Of a stretch of DNA of 64,000 nucleotides, positions 22,223 to 33,189 are shown piece after piece. A program made the translations under genes and the position numbers. The notes under the pieces are model-generated. The model worked only from the letters and a program-made list of their open reading frames with translations. It did not search any database and was not told the DNA's origin. Numbering within the stretch: position 1 is the stretch's first letter; each line of letters opens with the position of its first letter. The stretch lies in NCBI GenBank assembly GCA_965644315.1, contig CBFFRQ010000032.1, positions 744,001 through 808,000 on the forward strand, given 5' to 3'. This DNA is from Caecitellus pseudoparvulus. Lineage: Eukaryota; Bigyra: Bicosoecida.

Positions 22223-22370
22223 GGTCTTGTGTGGCAGAGTGTGTTGGTGGCACCCGCGCGGCTTGAAACTCAGCAAGTGAAGCAGATCTGCATTCCAATA
22301 CACCATGCCTCAAACGCTTGGTGCAGATTGAATTGCGCCCCGCGTGTCTGCGGCCACCGCCCCCTGGCCG

Positions 22371-23825
22371 TCACCGGATCTCATGCTGCGACAACGTGTC
22401 CATGAGGCTGCTGCCACCCAACGCACTGCCGTTGCCACCAGGGGATGCGGGGGGGGGTGCCTGTGCTGGGGGACCTGCCTGAGCAGGAGCCGGCGGTGCG
22501 CCCCCCCCCCCGCCCCCCACCACTGACGTCAGGGCCGAGCCCAGTGAGGAGAATATGGAGCCAGCCACGCCGGCTGCCGAGGCGGCACTGTCTCGCGCCG
22601 CCTTGACGCGTCTGATCTCCTCCGGCGTGAAGTGCAGGACAGTGGCGATGGTGGCCTCCAGCGTCCGGCGAATGCTGCCGTCGTGCGCGCACATGTACTG
22701 CAGCAGGACATTCCGCAAGTACTCTGCTCCCGCGGCAGTGAGGAGGGAATCGTCCACCGCCTGCACGGTGCTGTCTGCGCCCTCCAATTCCGCAACGCGC
22801 GCCTTGAGCGCGGCGATGGTCTCCACCTTGCCCCGCAGCAGGCCCACAGCCTGCGACCGGTACGTGGAAAACTCCTGCTGAAGCTTGGCCAGCTGCACAG
22901 CGGGGGGGGCGTCGCCCGTGCCGCCACTGGCCGCTGGCCGATGAGGCGTGGCAGCAGGCGCCGCGCCGCCCAACGCCGCCTCAGCCTCCAGGCACCGCAG
23001 GCGCCAAGCTTCCACTTCGTCCTTGGTGGAGGTGTGGGCAGCCCTCGTGCTCTGCACTTCTTTCCGCAGGCGCTCCACTCGCACGGACAGTTCGGCCCGC
23101 TCATGTGCGACTGCCGCCAGCTCCTGCTGCGTTGCCCGAAGCTCGGCCTTGATGTCTGTCAGCGCAGCAAGCGGCACAGTGCCCTCGGCATGCACAGCGG
23201 GACGGGGTGGCAGCGGCTCCTGTGTAGCCTGAGCTTGCGTTTCTGGAACGCCGGCCTCCTTCAGCTGGCGGATGGTTGTGTTGGCCGACACGCGAAACTT
23301 GCGGAATTCCTCCTCACACGCAGCCAGGCGCTGTTTGGCGGCATCGTGCCGCAGGCGCAGCTCCTCGGCTGCTGCCGGGGATATGAAGGGCCCTGGCAGC
23401 TCCATGCCCGGGCTCAAATACGGCTGAACCGACTGGCGCAGCACCCAGCCGCGTGCCAAGCAGCGGCCTGGCTCACCTGGCCTATCGGGCACGGTGCGCG
23501 CGCACGCCAGCAGCCACTCCTCCGAGTCACCCCCCGCACCGCCGTCGCAGTGCACGATGGCTTGGACCCCGACATCGAACGCCTCTTCCGTGGTGGCCAG
23601 CGCCTCCAAGTCAAAGCCCCTGCTTGTAGCTGGCTCGGTCCCCGCCGGGCGCGTGCCCTCCTTGGCGGCAAGCGAGGCTTGCAGCGCAGCAATGGAGGCA
23701 TCTCGCTCCTGCACATCAGCCCTGGCCGAGGACAGCGCCGTGCGCAGCTTGCCCACAAGCTCCTTGTACTTCGCCAGCCGCGCAGTCGCGTCCAGCTCGG
23801 GCGCGGGAGCGCCAGCGCTGGCCAT
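22371..23825 (-). CDS. GRIP-domain coiled-coil protein (golgin-like)
   Basis: Single exon, 484 residues from ATG 23825 (the frame is open to a non-ATG codon at 23864). The first 370 residues are largely heptad-rich coiled coil with a non-coiled block near residues 75-140. A GRIP-like module lies near residues 385-430: AEYLRNVLLQYMCAHDGS, then LEATIATVLHFTPEEIRRVK. In golgins this module binds Arl1-GTP on trans-Golgi membranes through a conserved Tyr, here in EYLRNV. The tail is Gly/Pro-rich with a G-tract at the DNA level. Likely a trans-Golgi tether. Function is inferred from the module alone; orthology to a particular golgin is not claimed. Confidence 0.78.
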   Translation of the reverse strand: MASAGAPAPELDATARLAKYKELVGKLRTALSSARADVQERDASIAALQASLAAKEGTRPAGTEPATSRGFDLEALATTEEAFDVGVQAIVHCDGGAGGDSEEWLLACARTVPDRPGEPGRCLARGWVLRQSVQPYLSPGMELPGPFISPAAAEELRLRHDAAKQRLAACEEEFRKFRVSANTTIRQLKEAGVPETQAQATQEPLPPRPAVHAEGTVPLAALTDIKAELRATQQELAAVAHERAELSVRVERLRKEVQSTRAAHTSTKDEVEAWRLRCLEAEAALGGAAPAATPHRPAASGGTGDAPPAVQLAKLQQEFSTYRSQAVGLLRGKVETIAALKARVAELEGADSTVQAVDDSLLTAAGAEYLRNVLLQYMCAHDGSIRRTLEATIATVLHFTPEEIRRVKAARDSAASAAGVAGSIFSSLGSALTSVVGGGGGGAPPAPAQAGPPAQAPPPASPGGNGSALGGSSLMDTLSQHEIR

Positions 23826-23974
23826 GCGGAAATTGGGCTGCTCCAGCACCTCCTCCCTCTCCACGTGGCGCGTGGAGCAGGCCAGTCACACAGGCCAGGA
23901 CGAGTGAATGGTTCATGCAAGACAAGTCATCGCGGTTGTGCTCCACCCAGTGCTGTCTGTTCAGATGTGCATTG

Positions 23975-25435
23975 TCACTGGTCAAAGTCCCCGGCCTGGA
24001 AGGCTGTCGAAGGGTAGATGGCAGCGCTGATGGTGCGGCCGTCAAACAAGCGGCCGTTCATGGCAGCGAGGCCTGCAGCAGCGCCAGCCGCCGCCTCGAA
24101 CTCCACAAACACTCGCACTTTGCCGTCGGCCACGTGCAGCTTGACCTGGCTCACGGGGCCGTGCTGGGCCGCCTCCTCCGCCACCTCCAGCTTCAGCTCC
24201 GCATCCACGTCGTCTGGGCCCACCATGTTGTCCAGCACCAGCACACAGCCCTCCCCGGCGCCCCCCCTCTCCCCACCCTCATCGGCCGGTGGCGCACTCG
24301 GCTCGGCAGCGGGTGCCGCCGGCACGGCGGCAGCGGGTGCTGCTGTGCCGCCTGCTGCCGCCATAAGGGCAGCCACTCCCGGTGCCAGCCCCCCAGTGCT
24401 GCCCCCTGCACCACCACGGCTGGGGTTGTTACTGGAAGAGGCCTTGGCCACCTTCAGGGGCTTGCCGGCGAGGGAGAAGCCGTCCATACCGGCGATGGCC
24501 CCCACCGCCGCCTCCTCGCTGGCGAACTCGATGAAGCCGTACCCGCGGTGGGTGCCCGGCTTCTCCACAGACGCCACCATCTCACACGACAGGATGGTGC
24601 CGAAGGACTCGAAGATCTGTTTCACGTGCTCCGCCACCATCTCGTACGGCACGCCGCCGACGTACACCCGTGCCGAGTCACCCCCCACGCCACCCGCGCC
24701 CTCCACACCCGCCGCCCCCACTGCAGCCACGCCCACACCAGCCACGTGTCCCAGCGCCTTCAGATTGCGGTTGGCTTGGTCAGCCAGCGCCAGCAGCTGC
24801 TGGGGCGTGACGCTGGCCAGGTGGCCCTGTCCCACTGTCGGCACGGTGGTGATGCCGGCTGAGTTGGGGTAGTTCACGCGCAGGGGGCGCCCGTCGATGT
24901 CGTAGCCGTTCATGGTCAGCATGGCGCCTTCCGCTGCTGTGGGGTTGGCGAACTCGATGAAGGCGTACCCCTTGCCCTTGCCAGTGGCGGGGTCCCGCCC
25001 CACGTCCACGTCCAGGATGGTGCCGAAGGGCGCAAAGGCAGCGCGCAGGGTGGGGTCCAGCAGGTCCGGGCCCAAGTTGCCGATGTAAATGCGCCGCTCG
25101 GCTGTGCTGCCTGACGTGGCCATGACGCCAGTGGAGGAGCCCAGCGCGGGCGCGGGCTGACCCCCCCTCCCGGACAGGTGGTCTGCCAGGGCAGTCTTGG
25201 CCATGAGGCGGCGGTTGATGGCCTGAGCCCGGGCTTGCTTCTGTGCTGGCGTCAGGCCTGCTGCAGAGGAAACGCCCATGAGGGCGCGCTGCAGCTCTTT
25301 CACCTGCCCACGCAGCTCAGGCACGGAGGGCACCACGACCACTTCGCCCCCTTGCTTGTACGGGTCAACGTCACTGTCCCATCCGCGCCTGACCCGCTTG
25401 CTTGCAGGCTCAGAACTGGATTCCGTGGATGCCAT
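23975..25435 (-). CDS. PUF60: PUF60-like poly(U)-binding splicing factor (three RRMs, last a UHM)
   Basis: Single exon, 486 residues from ATG 25435. RRM1 (RRIYIGNLGPDLLDPTLRAA with KGKGYAFIEF), RRM2 (ARVYVGGVPYEMVAEHVKQI with HRGYGFIEF) and a C-terminal UHM (CVLVLDNMVGPDDVDAE) occupy about residues 160-240, 280-360 and 395-486. The UHM has an NGRLFDGR motif where PUF60 normally has RWF, and lacks RNP aromatic residues, as UHMs do. PUF60 and its relative half-pint bind the polypyrimidine tract and ULM peptides of SF1/SF3b155 in early spliceosomes. The intron-rich genome fits. The Ala/Pro linker before the UHM is long. Confidence 0.88.
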   Translation of the reverse strand: MASTESSSEPASKRVRRGWDSDVDPYKQGGEVVVVPSVPELRGQVKELQRALMGVSSAAGLTPAQKQARAQAINRRLMAKTALADHLSGRGGQPAPALGSSTGVMATSGSTAERRIYIGNLGPDLLDPTLRAAFAPFGTILDVDVGRDPATGKGKGYAFIEFANPTAAEGAMLTMNGYDIDGRPLRVNYPNSAGITTVPTVGQGHLASVTPQQLLALADQANRNLKALGHVAGVGVAAVGAAGVEGAGGVGGDSARVYVGGVPYEMVAEHVKQIFESFGTILSCEMVASVEKPGTHRGYGFIEFASEEAAVGAIAGMDGFSLAGKPLKVAKASSSNNPSRGGAGGSTGGLAPGVAALMAAAGGTAAPAAAVPAAPAAEPSAPPADEGGERGGAGEGCVLVLDNMVGPDDVDAELKLEVAEEAAQHGPVSQVKLHVADGKVRVFVEFEAAAGAAAGLAAMNGRLFDGRTISAAIYPSTAFQAGDFDQ

Positions 25436-25824
25436 GGCGTGCCTTCCGCGTGCGCCTGTGCAAGGGGTGTGAAGTTGGTTCCGTGGGTGAACGAAATTCC
25501 GCACCTGCGCCGCGAGAGCCAGAGTCCAGCGCACCGCCGCCTCCACTATTTTGGGACACATGCACTGAGCAGAAGAGACAGTCACTGCATTGCCATCCCC
25601 GCCCCACCTACCTGGTGGTGTGCAGGTGATGCCCAGCGGCCTGGTGCCCGGCAACTGCACCTGCGGCTTCAATCACTGGTTTGACAGCCACCTGCGGCGA
25701 GTTTCCCCACTGCACATAAGCCCACAGCCAAGCCCAGAGCTGCAGGGCGGTCAATGACTTACTAGATAAACCACGAAAGTGCCCGTGTCATGCATTTGCC
25801 CCGCCACGGCAGACGCACCAAGTC
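25436..25824. other. Intergenic between PUF60 start and upstream gene's stop
   Basis: 389 nt, same-strand neighbours. It should hold the PUF60 promoter and the 3' UTR of the next gene. Less GC-rich near 25750-25800. No RNA gene or repeat recognised. Confidence 0.45.
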
Positions 25825-27486
25825 TCAATCCTCCAGCGCACCGGTGTCCAGCACAAAGGCGCCATCACCTGCGCCCGCCTCGTCATCCTCCTCCTCTTCT
25901 TCCCCGTCCACCGATCCTTCGTCATCGCTGCTTCCGCCAGCTAGCGAGGCGGCATCCGTCGCCGCCCCATACCCGCTGGCGAAGCCGCCCCCTCTCGCCA
26001 GCACTTGCAGGGCCCGCACCGCCGAATCCGGCACGCGCTTGCGGTGCAGCAGGCCGCCGCTGTTCTCAGGGCCCTGGGCAAGCACTGCCAAGGCAGCGGC
26101 CGCCTCCTCCTCCTCGCCACCCTGCAGCATCACTCCCTGTGCCCAGTGCACGAGGCCGGGGGGAGGCGGGCACTCCTCCAGCGCCGCCTGCACGGCACTC
26201 TGCAGAGTGGGCACAGCCATGCCCACACCAGGGCCACGCCCGTACACGGGGAGTGTGTCGGCGACCCCCCCTCCCGCCTTGCGAGCTGCCTTGAGGATGT
26301 GGTAGGTTACCCGGGTCACACTGCGCACAGCTGAGAGCAAGGCCAGGTACTCAGTGACCCCCCAGGGCCCCGCCCAGTCGCCACCGCTCTCCTGGCGTGC
26401 CACGGCTGGCGCAAGGAACGCCATCCACGCCGCCTGCGCGACTGCCCCACGGCACAGCGCCAGCGCCTTCCAACGCTTGTCACTGGTGACAGCGTCACAG
26501 GCGGCGCTCGTGGCAGCACACAGCACCTGCAGCGTCGCAGAGCGCCCTCTGCCCACGAGCAGGGGAGTGTGGAGCAGCGGCGGCAGGCCTGGGCTTGCCG
26601 TGGTGGTGGAGGGGGGTGGCGTGGCGTGCTCCCCTGTGCGGGCCACCTTCGCGGCAGAGGACGGAACGGCGGCAGAACACGCCGCCAAGTGCTGCAGCAG
26701 CGGCACCATGGCAAACAGCGCAGCCACCCGTGAATCGTGCGCCTGTGCTGCGGACACGGGGCACTGCGCAGTCTGCCCGGCCTGGCCCAGGGCAGCGGCC
26801 GAAGCTGCCGTGGCCAGGCCGCTCACGAGGCGCCGGAGCACGCGAGGCACGCATGCGTGCACTGCGGCGATGGCGTCGTGAGAAGGCTCCTGCGTCTCGC
26901 GCAGGCGCTTCTTGCTGCGGCGTGGCGTGGCGGCGGGCTTCTCCCCGCCGGCGCCTTGCCCTGTGAGAGCGGCGAGGCTGGCTTGCACGACGGCAGCCAC
27001 ACGCTGCACGACAGCACACAGGAGGCCCCTCCTGCTCGGCACGGAGTCCTTCCAAACAGACCGCAAGGTGAGGTAGCCGATGGCATCACAGGCCGAGTCA
27101 GCCAGCTCAGGCAGGCCGGCTCCCTGCGAACCATCCACAGCGCCTGCGAGGATCATCGCAGCCAGGCCTCTGGAGCTGTGACCTGCCGCTTGGGCCGCCG
27201 CAGCATGAAGAATGACAGGCCCTGGGGATGCCGCTGTCACGTGGTGTGAGGGAATGGTGCCGAGGGCCTTGCTGGCGGCGCCGTGTTCAGCATGCGGACT
27301 TTGGAGCCTGCTCAGAGCTTGCAGCAATTCCGGCTTCAAGTCCTGCACGGCCCACCGCTCACCCGCCGGCAGCGATGCGATGCTCTCATCCACAAGTGCT
27401 GCTAGCTCCTCCTCTGACCCGGCGCTGCCGCTCGCCAGCTGTTGGACGAGGCTGTCCACCACCAGGCTCAAGGCTGTCTGCGCCAT
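25825..27486 (-). CDS. Unrecognised helical protein with acidic C-terminus
   Basis: Single exon, 553 residues from ATG 27486; the frame upstream starts only at a non-ATG codon. I do not recognise it. It is Ala/Leu-rich and mostly helical, in blocks of about 40 residues that could be HEAT-like. It has one basic patch (TPRRSKKRLRE) near residue 205, a possible nuclear signal, and a strongly acidic tail (SVDGEEEEEDDEAGAG). A basic patch, helical repeats and an acidic tail are common in nuclear or ribosome-assembly scaffolds, but that is only analogy. It lies 306 nt from APC10, divergently transcribed. Confidence 0.6.
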   Translation of the reverse strand: MAQTALSLVVDSLVQQLASGSAGSEEELAALVDESIASLPAGERWAVQDLKPELLQALSRLQSPHAEHGAASKALGTIPSHHVTAASPGPVILHAAAAQAAGHSSRGLAAMILAGAVDGSQGAGLPELADSACDAIGYLTLRSVWKDSVPSRRGLLCAVVQRVAAVVQASLAALTGQGAGGEKPAATPRRSKKRLRETQEPSHDAIAAVHACVPRVLRRLVSGLATAASAAALGQAGQTAQCPVSAAQAHDSRVAALFAMVPLLQHLAACSAAVPSSAAKVARTGEHATPPPSTTTASPGLPPLLHTPLLVGRGRSATLQVLCAATSAACDAVTSDKRWKALALCRGAVAQAAWMAFLAPAVARQESGGDWAGPWGVTEYLALLSAVRSVTRVTYHILKAARKAGGGVADTLPVYGRGPGVGMAVPTLQSAVQAALEECPPPPGLVHWAQGVMLQGGEEEEAAAALAVLAQGPENSGGLLHRKRVPDSAVRALQVLARGGGFASGYGAATDAASLAGGSSDDEGSVDGEEEEEDDEAGAGDGAFVLDTGALED

Positions 27487-27792
27487 GGCCGAACCAGTTT
27501 CCGCACCTAGATGCGGACGCAAGGCAGGCGGCCGATGCAGCAAGCACTGAAACACGAGTGGGCATGAAACTTAGAGTATGGCGGGGTAGAACAGGTGTTG
27601 TTCATACTGCTCCATTGCTTGTCGCGTCTCTCTGGGGCCACAGGTGGCAGGCCGTCTGGCTTTGGCTGCAGGCCAACACCATGCACTGCGCAGCTGACAA
27701 AACATGAGCACCCCGCGGAAACCTGGCACACTCGCAGTGATGGAGCCGGAACACAACCGCCCCTCTCACTAACTTAGGTGTGGCGCGGCAGC
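27487..27792. other. Intergenic, divergent 5' region
   Basis: 306 nt between the acidic-tailed gene (-) and APC10 (+). Presumed promoters; no element identified. Confidence 0.45.
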
Positions 27793-28602
27793 ATGGCGGC
27801 TTCCCCTGACGAGGGCGCAGCGAGCGCTTTGCCAGCCGAGGTTGCTTCCGTGGCAACTGGCGCGCTGAAGGTCGCTGTTGACAGCCAAGATCTCGCCCCC
27901 AATGCACGTTGGTCACTCTCAGGTGCAAAGCCAGGAAATGGCGCCCCTCAGCTGATGGATGGAGATGTGCGGCACGCGGACGCTGGAAGTTGCTGTGCTG
28001 GCTCACAACGGCAGCTTGCGTGCTTCGCTGCGCAGCTGGAGACGTTTTGGCAATCAGATGGAACAGCACCCCACACTGTGACGTTGCGATTTGATGTTCG
28101 CACGTCCATGTCTGAGCTGGCGTTCTATGTTGACCACGGCTTGGACGAGAGCTACACGCCCCAGGAGGTGTGTTGCGCTGAAACTCTCGTGAAACGGACA
28201 CCTCTTCACGCTGCCACGCGTTCCGCAGGTGATTGTCAAGCACGGACTTCAACGCACAGCCTTATCTACACTCCACACTGTGACTCTCAACAAGCCTTCT
28301 GGGTGTGTGCCACACGTGGACTGCATGCACGAACCTTACACACTGGGTGCTCTCAACGCCCCCTTCGCAGCTGGGTTCGGGTGAAATTGGGGAATCCTGA
28401 GGCAGAGGGGCAAAACGCGTTCCTTAGGACGTTTGTCTTGCAGCTGGCAGTGACGAAGCTGCATCAGAATGGCAGAGACACGCGCCTGAGGCAGGTGAAG
28501 GTGCTTGGGCCACGAATGAGTGCGGAGGGCACACTCGCCCACAGCGGCGGCGGCGCAGCCACAGCAGACAAATTGTCTGGCGCAATGTTCACGATTCGAT
28601 GA
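27793..28602 (+). CDS. APC10: Anaphase-promoting complex subunit 10 (DOC1)
   Basis: Four exons (27793-27966, 28036-28167, 28229-28302, 28371-28602) give 203 residues. The DOC domain is clear: WSLSGAKPGNGAPQLMDGD, LETFWQSDGTAPHTVTL, DESYTPQEV, GWVRVKL and HQNGRDTRLRQVKV. The protein ends in Ile-Arg (MFTIR), the C-terminal IR tail by which APC10 binds a TPR lobe of the APC/C. Role: co-receptor for D-box degrons in the anaphase-promoting ubiquitin ligase. Intron 2 has two GAAAC motifs. The N-terminal 30 residues are Ala-rich and extra compared with the 185-residue human protein. Confidence 0.92.
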   Translation: MAASPDEGAASALPAEVASVATGALKVAVDSQDLAPNARWSLSGAKPGNGAPQLMDGDVRHADAGSCCAGSQRQLACFAAQLETFWQSDGTAPHTVTLRFDVRTSMSELAFYVDHGLDESYTPQEVCCAETLVKRTPLHAATRSAGDCQARTSTHSLIYTPHCDSQQAFWVCATRGLHARTLHTGCSQRPLRSWVRVKLGNPEAEGQNAFLRTFVLQLAVTKLHQNGRDTRLRQVKVLGPRMSAEGTLAHSGGGAATADKLSGAMFTIR

Positions 28603-29094
28603 TAGACGGGTGCTTCAAGTAGGCTGTGGTGCATATGAAGCATGGGCCGTGGATCTCCAGGGTGCTCGAAGGCTGAGCGAAACCAGACCGCCCCCGCCCA
28701 CTAGATCGTGTCAGTTCCAACTCTCAAGACCACCTACGTTCCGAAGGATTTGTCATGCGGCGGTACCTTCTCTGCCTTCTTGGCTATGATTTTCTGTGTA
28801 GAAACTGTTTTTCTCTATCCTGATCGATAGGTTGTACGAGTACACCTCGTACCCATGATCAAGAAAATGTTTCGACGGGGCTGACTCCCTCTTGCTTGCA
28901 ATGGAGTCGGCGAGTGTGGCCTTGGAATTGCACTACCTCCTTGGCCGCGCACCCTGCCCACTGGGCACCAAAACCAACATAAGCAGTACACGCTGTGGAA
29001 ATTCTTGACGCTGAACACATTCTTCTCCACGAACTTACCTACTCCGTACGCGTTGTATCAGGCCGTCACCGCTGCGTCCCCCTGATTCCCTGTC
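28603..29094. other. Intergenic, comparatively AT-rich, with a small hairpin
   Basis: 492 nt between APC10 and SHMT, both plus strand. Positions 28780-28880 are richer in A+T than the surroundings. GTACGAG at about 28834-28840 and CTCGTAC at 28846-28852 form a perfect 7-bp inverted repeat with a 5-nt loop, flanked by GATC words. I could not match it to a tRNA, snRNA or snoRNA. Confidence 0.5.
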
Positions 29095-30778
29095 ATGGCT
29101 GCCGTCGCCTCTGCCGCCTTGCGGCAGCTGCGGAGCACGTTCTTGCTGCCGACGGCACGCAGCTTCGCCACCACGCCAAGCTGGGTGGGAACGCTGAATG
29201 CTGGGCTGTCGGAGACAGACCCAGAGCTGTTCGACGCATTGGAGCACGAGAAGCAGCGTCAGAGGGAGAGCATCTGCTTGATTCCCAGCGAGGTGAGCCA
29301 GGCGCAGCGAATCGTGTGTGGGGAGCCCTGATGCACTGGCTGGCGTCGGCTGAAGCACAGAACTTTGCCTCCAAGTCTGTCCTGGAGGCCTTGGGCTCTG
29401 TCATGTCCAACAAGTACTCCGAGGGCTACCCTGGTGCAAGGTGCGTGAGGGGCCGGCATGCAGTCGCGGCGGCTGGCGCTGGGGCCAGGGCTTGGATTCT
29501 GTGCAGGGCCGCGCATCAAGTTTTGCATTTTCCGCACCGCATGAAACATGCCTCGCGTGCAGGTACTATGGCGGCAACCAGTACATTGACGAGGTGGAGT
29601 CCATGTGCCAGCGGCGAGCTCTGGAGGCCTTCGGGCTTGACCCCGAGAAGTGGGGTGTGAACGTGCAGAGCCTTTCGGGCTCCCCTGCGAACTTCGCGGT
29701 GTACACTGGCCTGCTGCAGCCCTTTGACCGCATCCTGGCGCTGGACCTGCCCCACGGCGGGCACCTGTCCCACGGCTACCAAACAGACAAGAAGAAGATC
29801 TCAGCCGTGTCCAAGTTCTTCAACAGCATGCCGTACCGCCTGGACGAGGCGACTGGCATCATCGACTACGACCGCCTGGCCGAGAATGCCAAGCTGTACC
29901 GGCCGCAGATCCTCATCGCCGGCGCATCAGCCTACTCTCGCCTCATCGACTACGCCCGCATGCGGGAGGTGGCAGACTCCGTGGGGGCGTACCTGCTGGC
30001 TGACATGGCCCACATTTCAGGGCTGGTGGCGGCAGGCGTCATCCCCTCCCCCTTCGAGCACTGCGACGTCGTGACGACGACGACGCACAAGTCCCTGCGT
30101 GGGCCGCGGGGCGCCCTCATCTTCTTCCGCAAGGGCGTGCGCAGCGTGACCAAGAAGGGTGTGGAAGTGCCGTACGATCTGGAGTCCAAGATCAACTTCG
30201 CCGTCTTCCCCGGCTTGCAGGGCGGCCCCCACAACCACACCATCGCTGCCTTGGCCACGGCCCTGCGCCAGGCAGCCAGCCCAGACTTTGCAGCGTACCA
30301 GCAGGCAGTGATGGCCAACAACGCCGCCTTTGCTAGCGCCCTGACTGAGGCGGGGCTGGACCTCGTGTCTGGGGGCACGGACAACCACCTGGTCCTGGTG
30401 GACCTGCGCTCAGCCGGCATCGACGGTGCCCGCGTGGAGCATGTGTGTGAGCTGGTGGGCTTGGCGGTGAACAAGAACACCGTCCCAGGGGATGTGTCTG
30501 CCATGGTGCCCAGCGGCATTCGTATGGGCTCGCCGGCCATGACCACCCGTGGCGCGGACGAGGCCGCCTTCACCACCATCGCCGGCTTCTTCGCGCGGAC
30601 TGTGGAGCTTGCCAAGTCTGCCAAGGCGGGCGTACAGGGCAAGCGGGTGAAGGACTTCAAGGCCCAGGTGGGACTGGACACACACCCGGACATCGCCCAG
30701 CTGGCAGAGGAGGTCAAGGCCTTCGCTTGCACCCTGCCCGCCGTCGGCTTTGACGAGGCAGCCATGCGCTACAGGTGA
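29095..30778 (+). CDS. SHMT2: Serine hydroxymethyltransferase, mitochondrial
   Basis: Three exons (29095-29292, 29361-29440, 29563-30778) give 497 residues. The first 30 residues ([19 protein letters not shown]) are basic, Ser/Ala-rich and lack acids, a mitochondrial presequence. Family blocks follow: [37 protein letters not shown], the PLP-binding [13 protein letters not shown] (Lys near residue 269), and [12 protein letters not shown]. The enzyme interconverts serine plus tetrahydrofolate with glycine plus 5,10-methylene-THF, feeding one-carbon metabolism. Full length and intact. Intron 1 is 68 nt and intron 2 122 nt. Confidence 0.93.
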
Positions 30779-30920
30779 TGGGCGCGCGCCCCTCCATAAT
30801 GCACGCCCTGGCCACGAATCATCGCGTCAGCGCCGGCAAATCCCGGTCCACACACATCTCTGTTCCTTGCTCGCGCTGACGTGTGCACCGTTCGCCGGCC
30901 TCAAACGCGACGTTTTCAGC

Positions 30921-33189
30921 ATGGACGAGAAGCTTGCCACACGGGTGCGCACAGTCGCCAACCTGTGCATCCATGCGTGTGAGTGCAGCGCACTGTGCAG
31001 GCTCCGGCGAAGCGATTTCCGCAGCTTTCCACCACCGTAATTGCTCCCTTGCCTGGCCAACAGTGACCACCCGGGACACAGCAGCTCTCGCTGCTGTCGT
31101 CAACAAACACAAGGACATCGTCGCCAACATCGTCGACTCCAACGGCTGGACAGTGCTCATGCTGGCCTGCGACAAGGGCGGCGAGGAGAGTGTTACCGTG
31201 CTGGCCGATGCGGGACTCGGCAGCACAGCCAGCAAGGTCACCGCCAGCGGCCTTTCGGCGCTGCACATCGCCGCCCGACGAGGCCTTGTGCAGGCACTCC
31301 CTCGCCTGCTGGCGGCCCTGCCGGCAGGCGCCGCCAAGCGCCTGCTGCAGCAACCCGACGCCACTGGCCTGCTGCCACAGCAGTACGCGGCGCTGCAAGG
31401 GCACACGAGGCTGTGGCTGCTGCTGCACCAGGCGCGCGCGGGCCCGTCAGCGCCACTCCACCCTTCCTGCATCACAGACCTGCTGCCGTGCTTGGGCAGC
31501 ATGCCCGGCATCCGCGATACGCCCCTGGCCGTGTCTCTGGCCACTATGGCGGCTCTGCAGACTGGGCCCATGGTGCCGCCTGCACAGCCGGCAGTGCTCC
31601 CGCTTGCCCTGCGCAGCCTCGTGTCCGGCAGCATGTTCAATTCGCTTGTCGTGCTGCTGGCGGTGCAGCCAGGAGCAGTCGCCGCGACGGCGGCCGGCGC
31701 TGGTGAGCTGAAGGCCCTTGCGCGCTGCCAGCTCGCCGCCGCGGCGACGGCTGCAGAGACGGCGCTGGGCCTAGGTGACGATGGGGGGGGGGCTGGCGAG
31801 GACGGCCAGGGTGCCGCCTCCACAGCCCGGCAGCACCCGGATGTGGGCGTGCAGTGGAACCCCGCTGCCAGGGCGCTGCAGGTGAGCGTGGCGGGCCCCT
31901 CCCGCAAGCGCTTTGCACGCAAGGACGTCAGCGGTATCCTGGACGCCCTGTGGGCCGAGGCGGCACGGGTGCAGGCGCACCGCCCCAGCCCGGCCACTGC
32001 CCCACCCCCCGCCCCGGCGGGCATCGAAGTGCCGCTGCCGCCAGCCAAACCCGCTGTGTCGCTGCCACCGCCCACACGTCAGCCCTGGACGCATCGCCTG
32101 GCTGATGGTGTTCCAGGTGCTGCCGATGTGGAGAGGGCACTGGCGCCGGTGGATGGCCCTCTGCAGGCTGCCGCCCCTGTGCAGCCCACACAGGGGCGCA
32201 GTGCCTGGGAGAGCGCTGTGGAGGGAGCCCTGGCGTGGATGCAGCAGGGACACAGTGCCATGTCTGTAGGCGGGGGCAGTGCACCGACCCTGCCGCCCCT
32301 GCTGCAGCACCAGGACGGCGATGGACTGCGAGCCCTGGCCCAGTGCAGTGAGGCGTCTGCTGCTGCAGCTGGTGGGGACACAGATGCCGCCGATGCGTCC
32401 GCTACGCAAGGCCTGCAAGACCCCAGCTGGTACCTGGCTGGGCACGCCTGGGCGGCAGCGGCAGTGGTGTTGCTGCTGGAGCGGGCAGAGGCGCTGGGTC
32501 ACCGGGAAGCGTCCGAGTCAGCCGACGCTGCCGCTGCTGCCCTGCTGCAAGGCGAGGCAGGCCCTGCCGCGGCCAGTGGGCCCAGTGTGACCCAGCGTGC
32601 GGGGGCTGTGTCGGAGTCTGTTCCGGCGCCAGCGTCTGTTCCGGCGCCAGAGCCTGTGCGCGATGAAGCAACGGAGAGCACCAGGACGGTAGAACCCAAA
32701 ACTCCAGAGCAGGCAGTGTCTGCGCCAGGCAAGGGTGCCGCTGGAGCGAGTGGAGCACAACCAGTGCCGGCCAGCGCAGACAAGGCAGCCGCCACACGCA
32801 GCACCAAGGCTGGCTTGAAGGGTGCGTGGGCGGCAGGGGCCCCGCCCAAGGCAGTGTCGAGGAAAGTGCCTGCACAGCGGGCGCCTGTCACCGCACCTCC
32901 CAGCAGTGGCTCTCTGCAGGCCTTGCAAGATGCCCTTGCAGAGCAGCACCCGCGTGGTGCGGCACTTGACCTGCGCGTGCGGCACGTGCTGGGCATGGGC
33001 TTGGAAAGCCTGTCTTCGGCACAGCTGGATGCGGCAGAGGAAGTTCTGTGGAGCTTGCTGCGCCGTGTGCAGCACCACAAGGTGCAGGCAGCCGCGGCAC
33101 GGGAAGTGACCAAGGTGGTGGCGGAGGAAACGCACAAGAAACAGCTGCAGGAACTGCTGGCAAGCCGTGGTGGCCAGGCGCAGCAGTGA
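30921..33189 (+). CDS. Ankyrin-repeat protein with Ala/Pro-rich middle and helical tail
   Basis: Two exons (30921-30978, 31064-33189), 727 residues; the 85-nt intron joins CIHA to LTTRDTAAL in phase. Residues 20-150 contain about three ankyrin repeats (NGWTVLMLACDKGGEE, SGLSALHIAARRGLVQ, TGLLPQQYAALQGHTR). The middle 450 residues are low-complexity Ala/Pro with a directly repeated TCTGTTCCGGCGCCAG near 32620-32655. The end is a charged helix, possibly a coiled coil. No catalytic motif seen. Probably a protein-interaction scaffold; I cannot assign a pathway. Confidence 0.7.

Noticed and set aside
22632-24017. Plus-strand ORF of 461 codons
   Set aside because: Antisense to the GRIP coiled-coil gene; high GC keeps stops rare on both strands.
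28603-29094. Possible tRNA or snRNA in the AT-rich gap
   Set aside because: No T-loop GTTCRA box with partner stems and no U1-U6 core sequence could be found.
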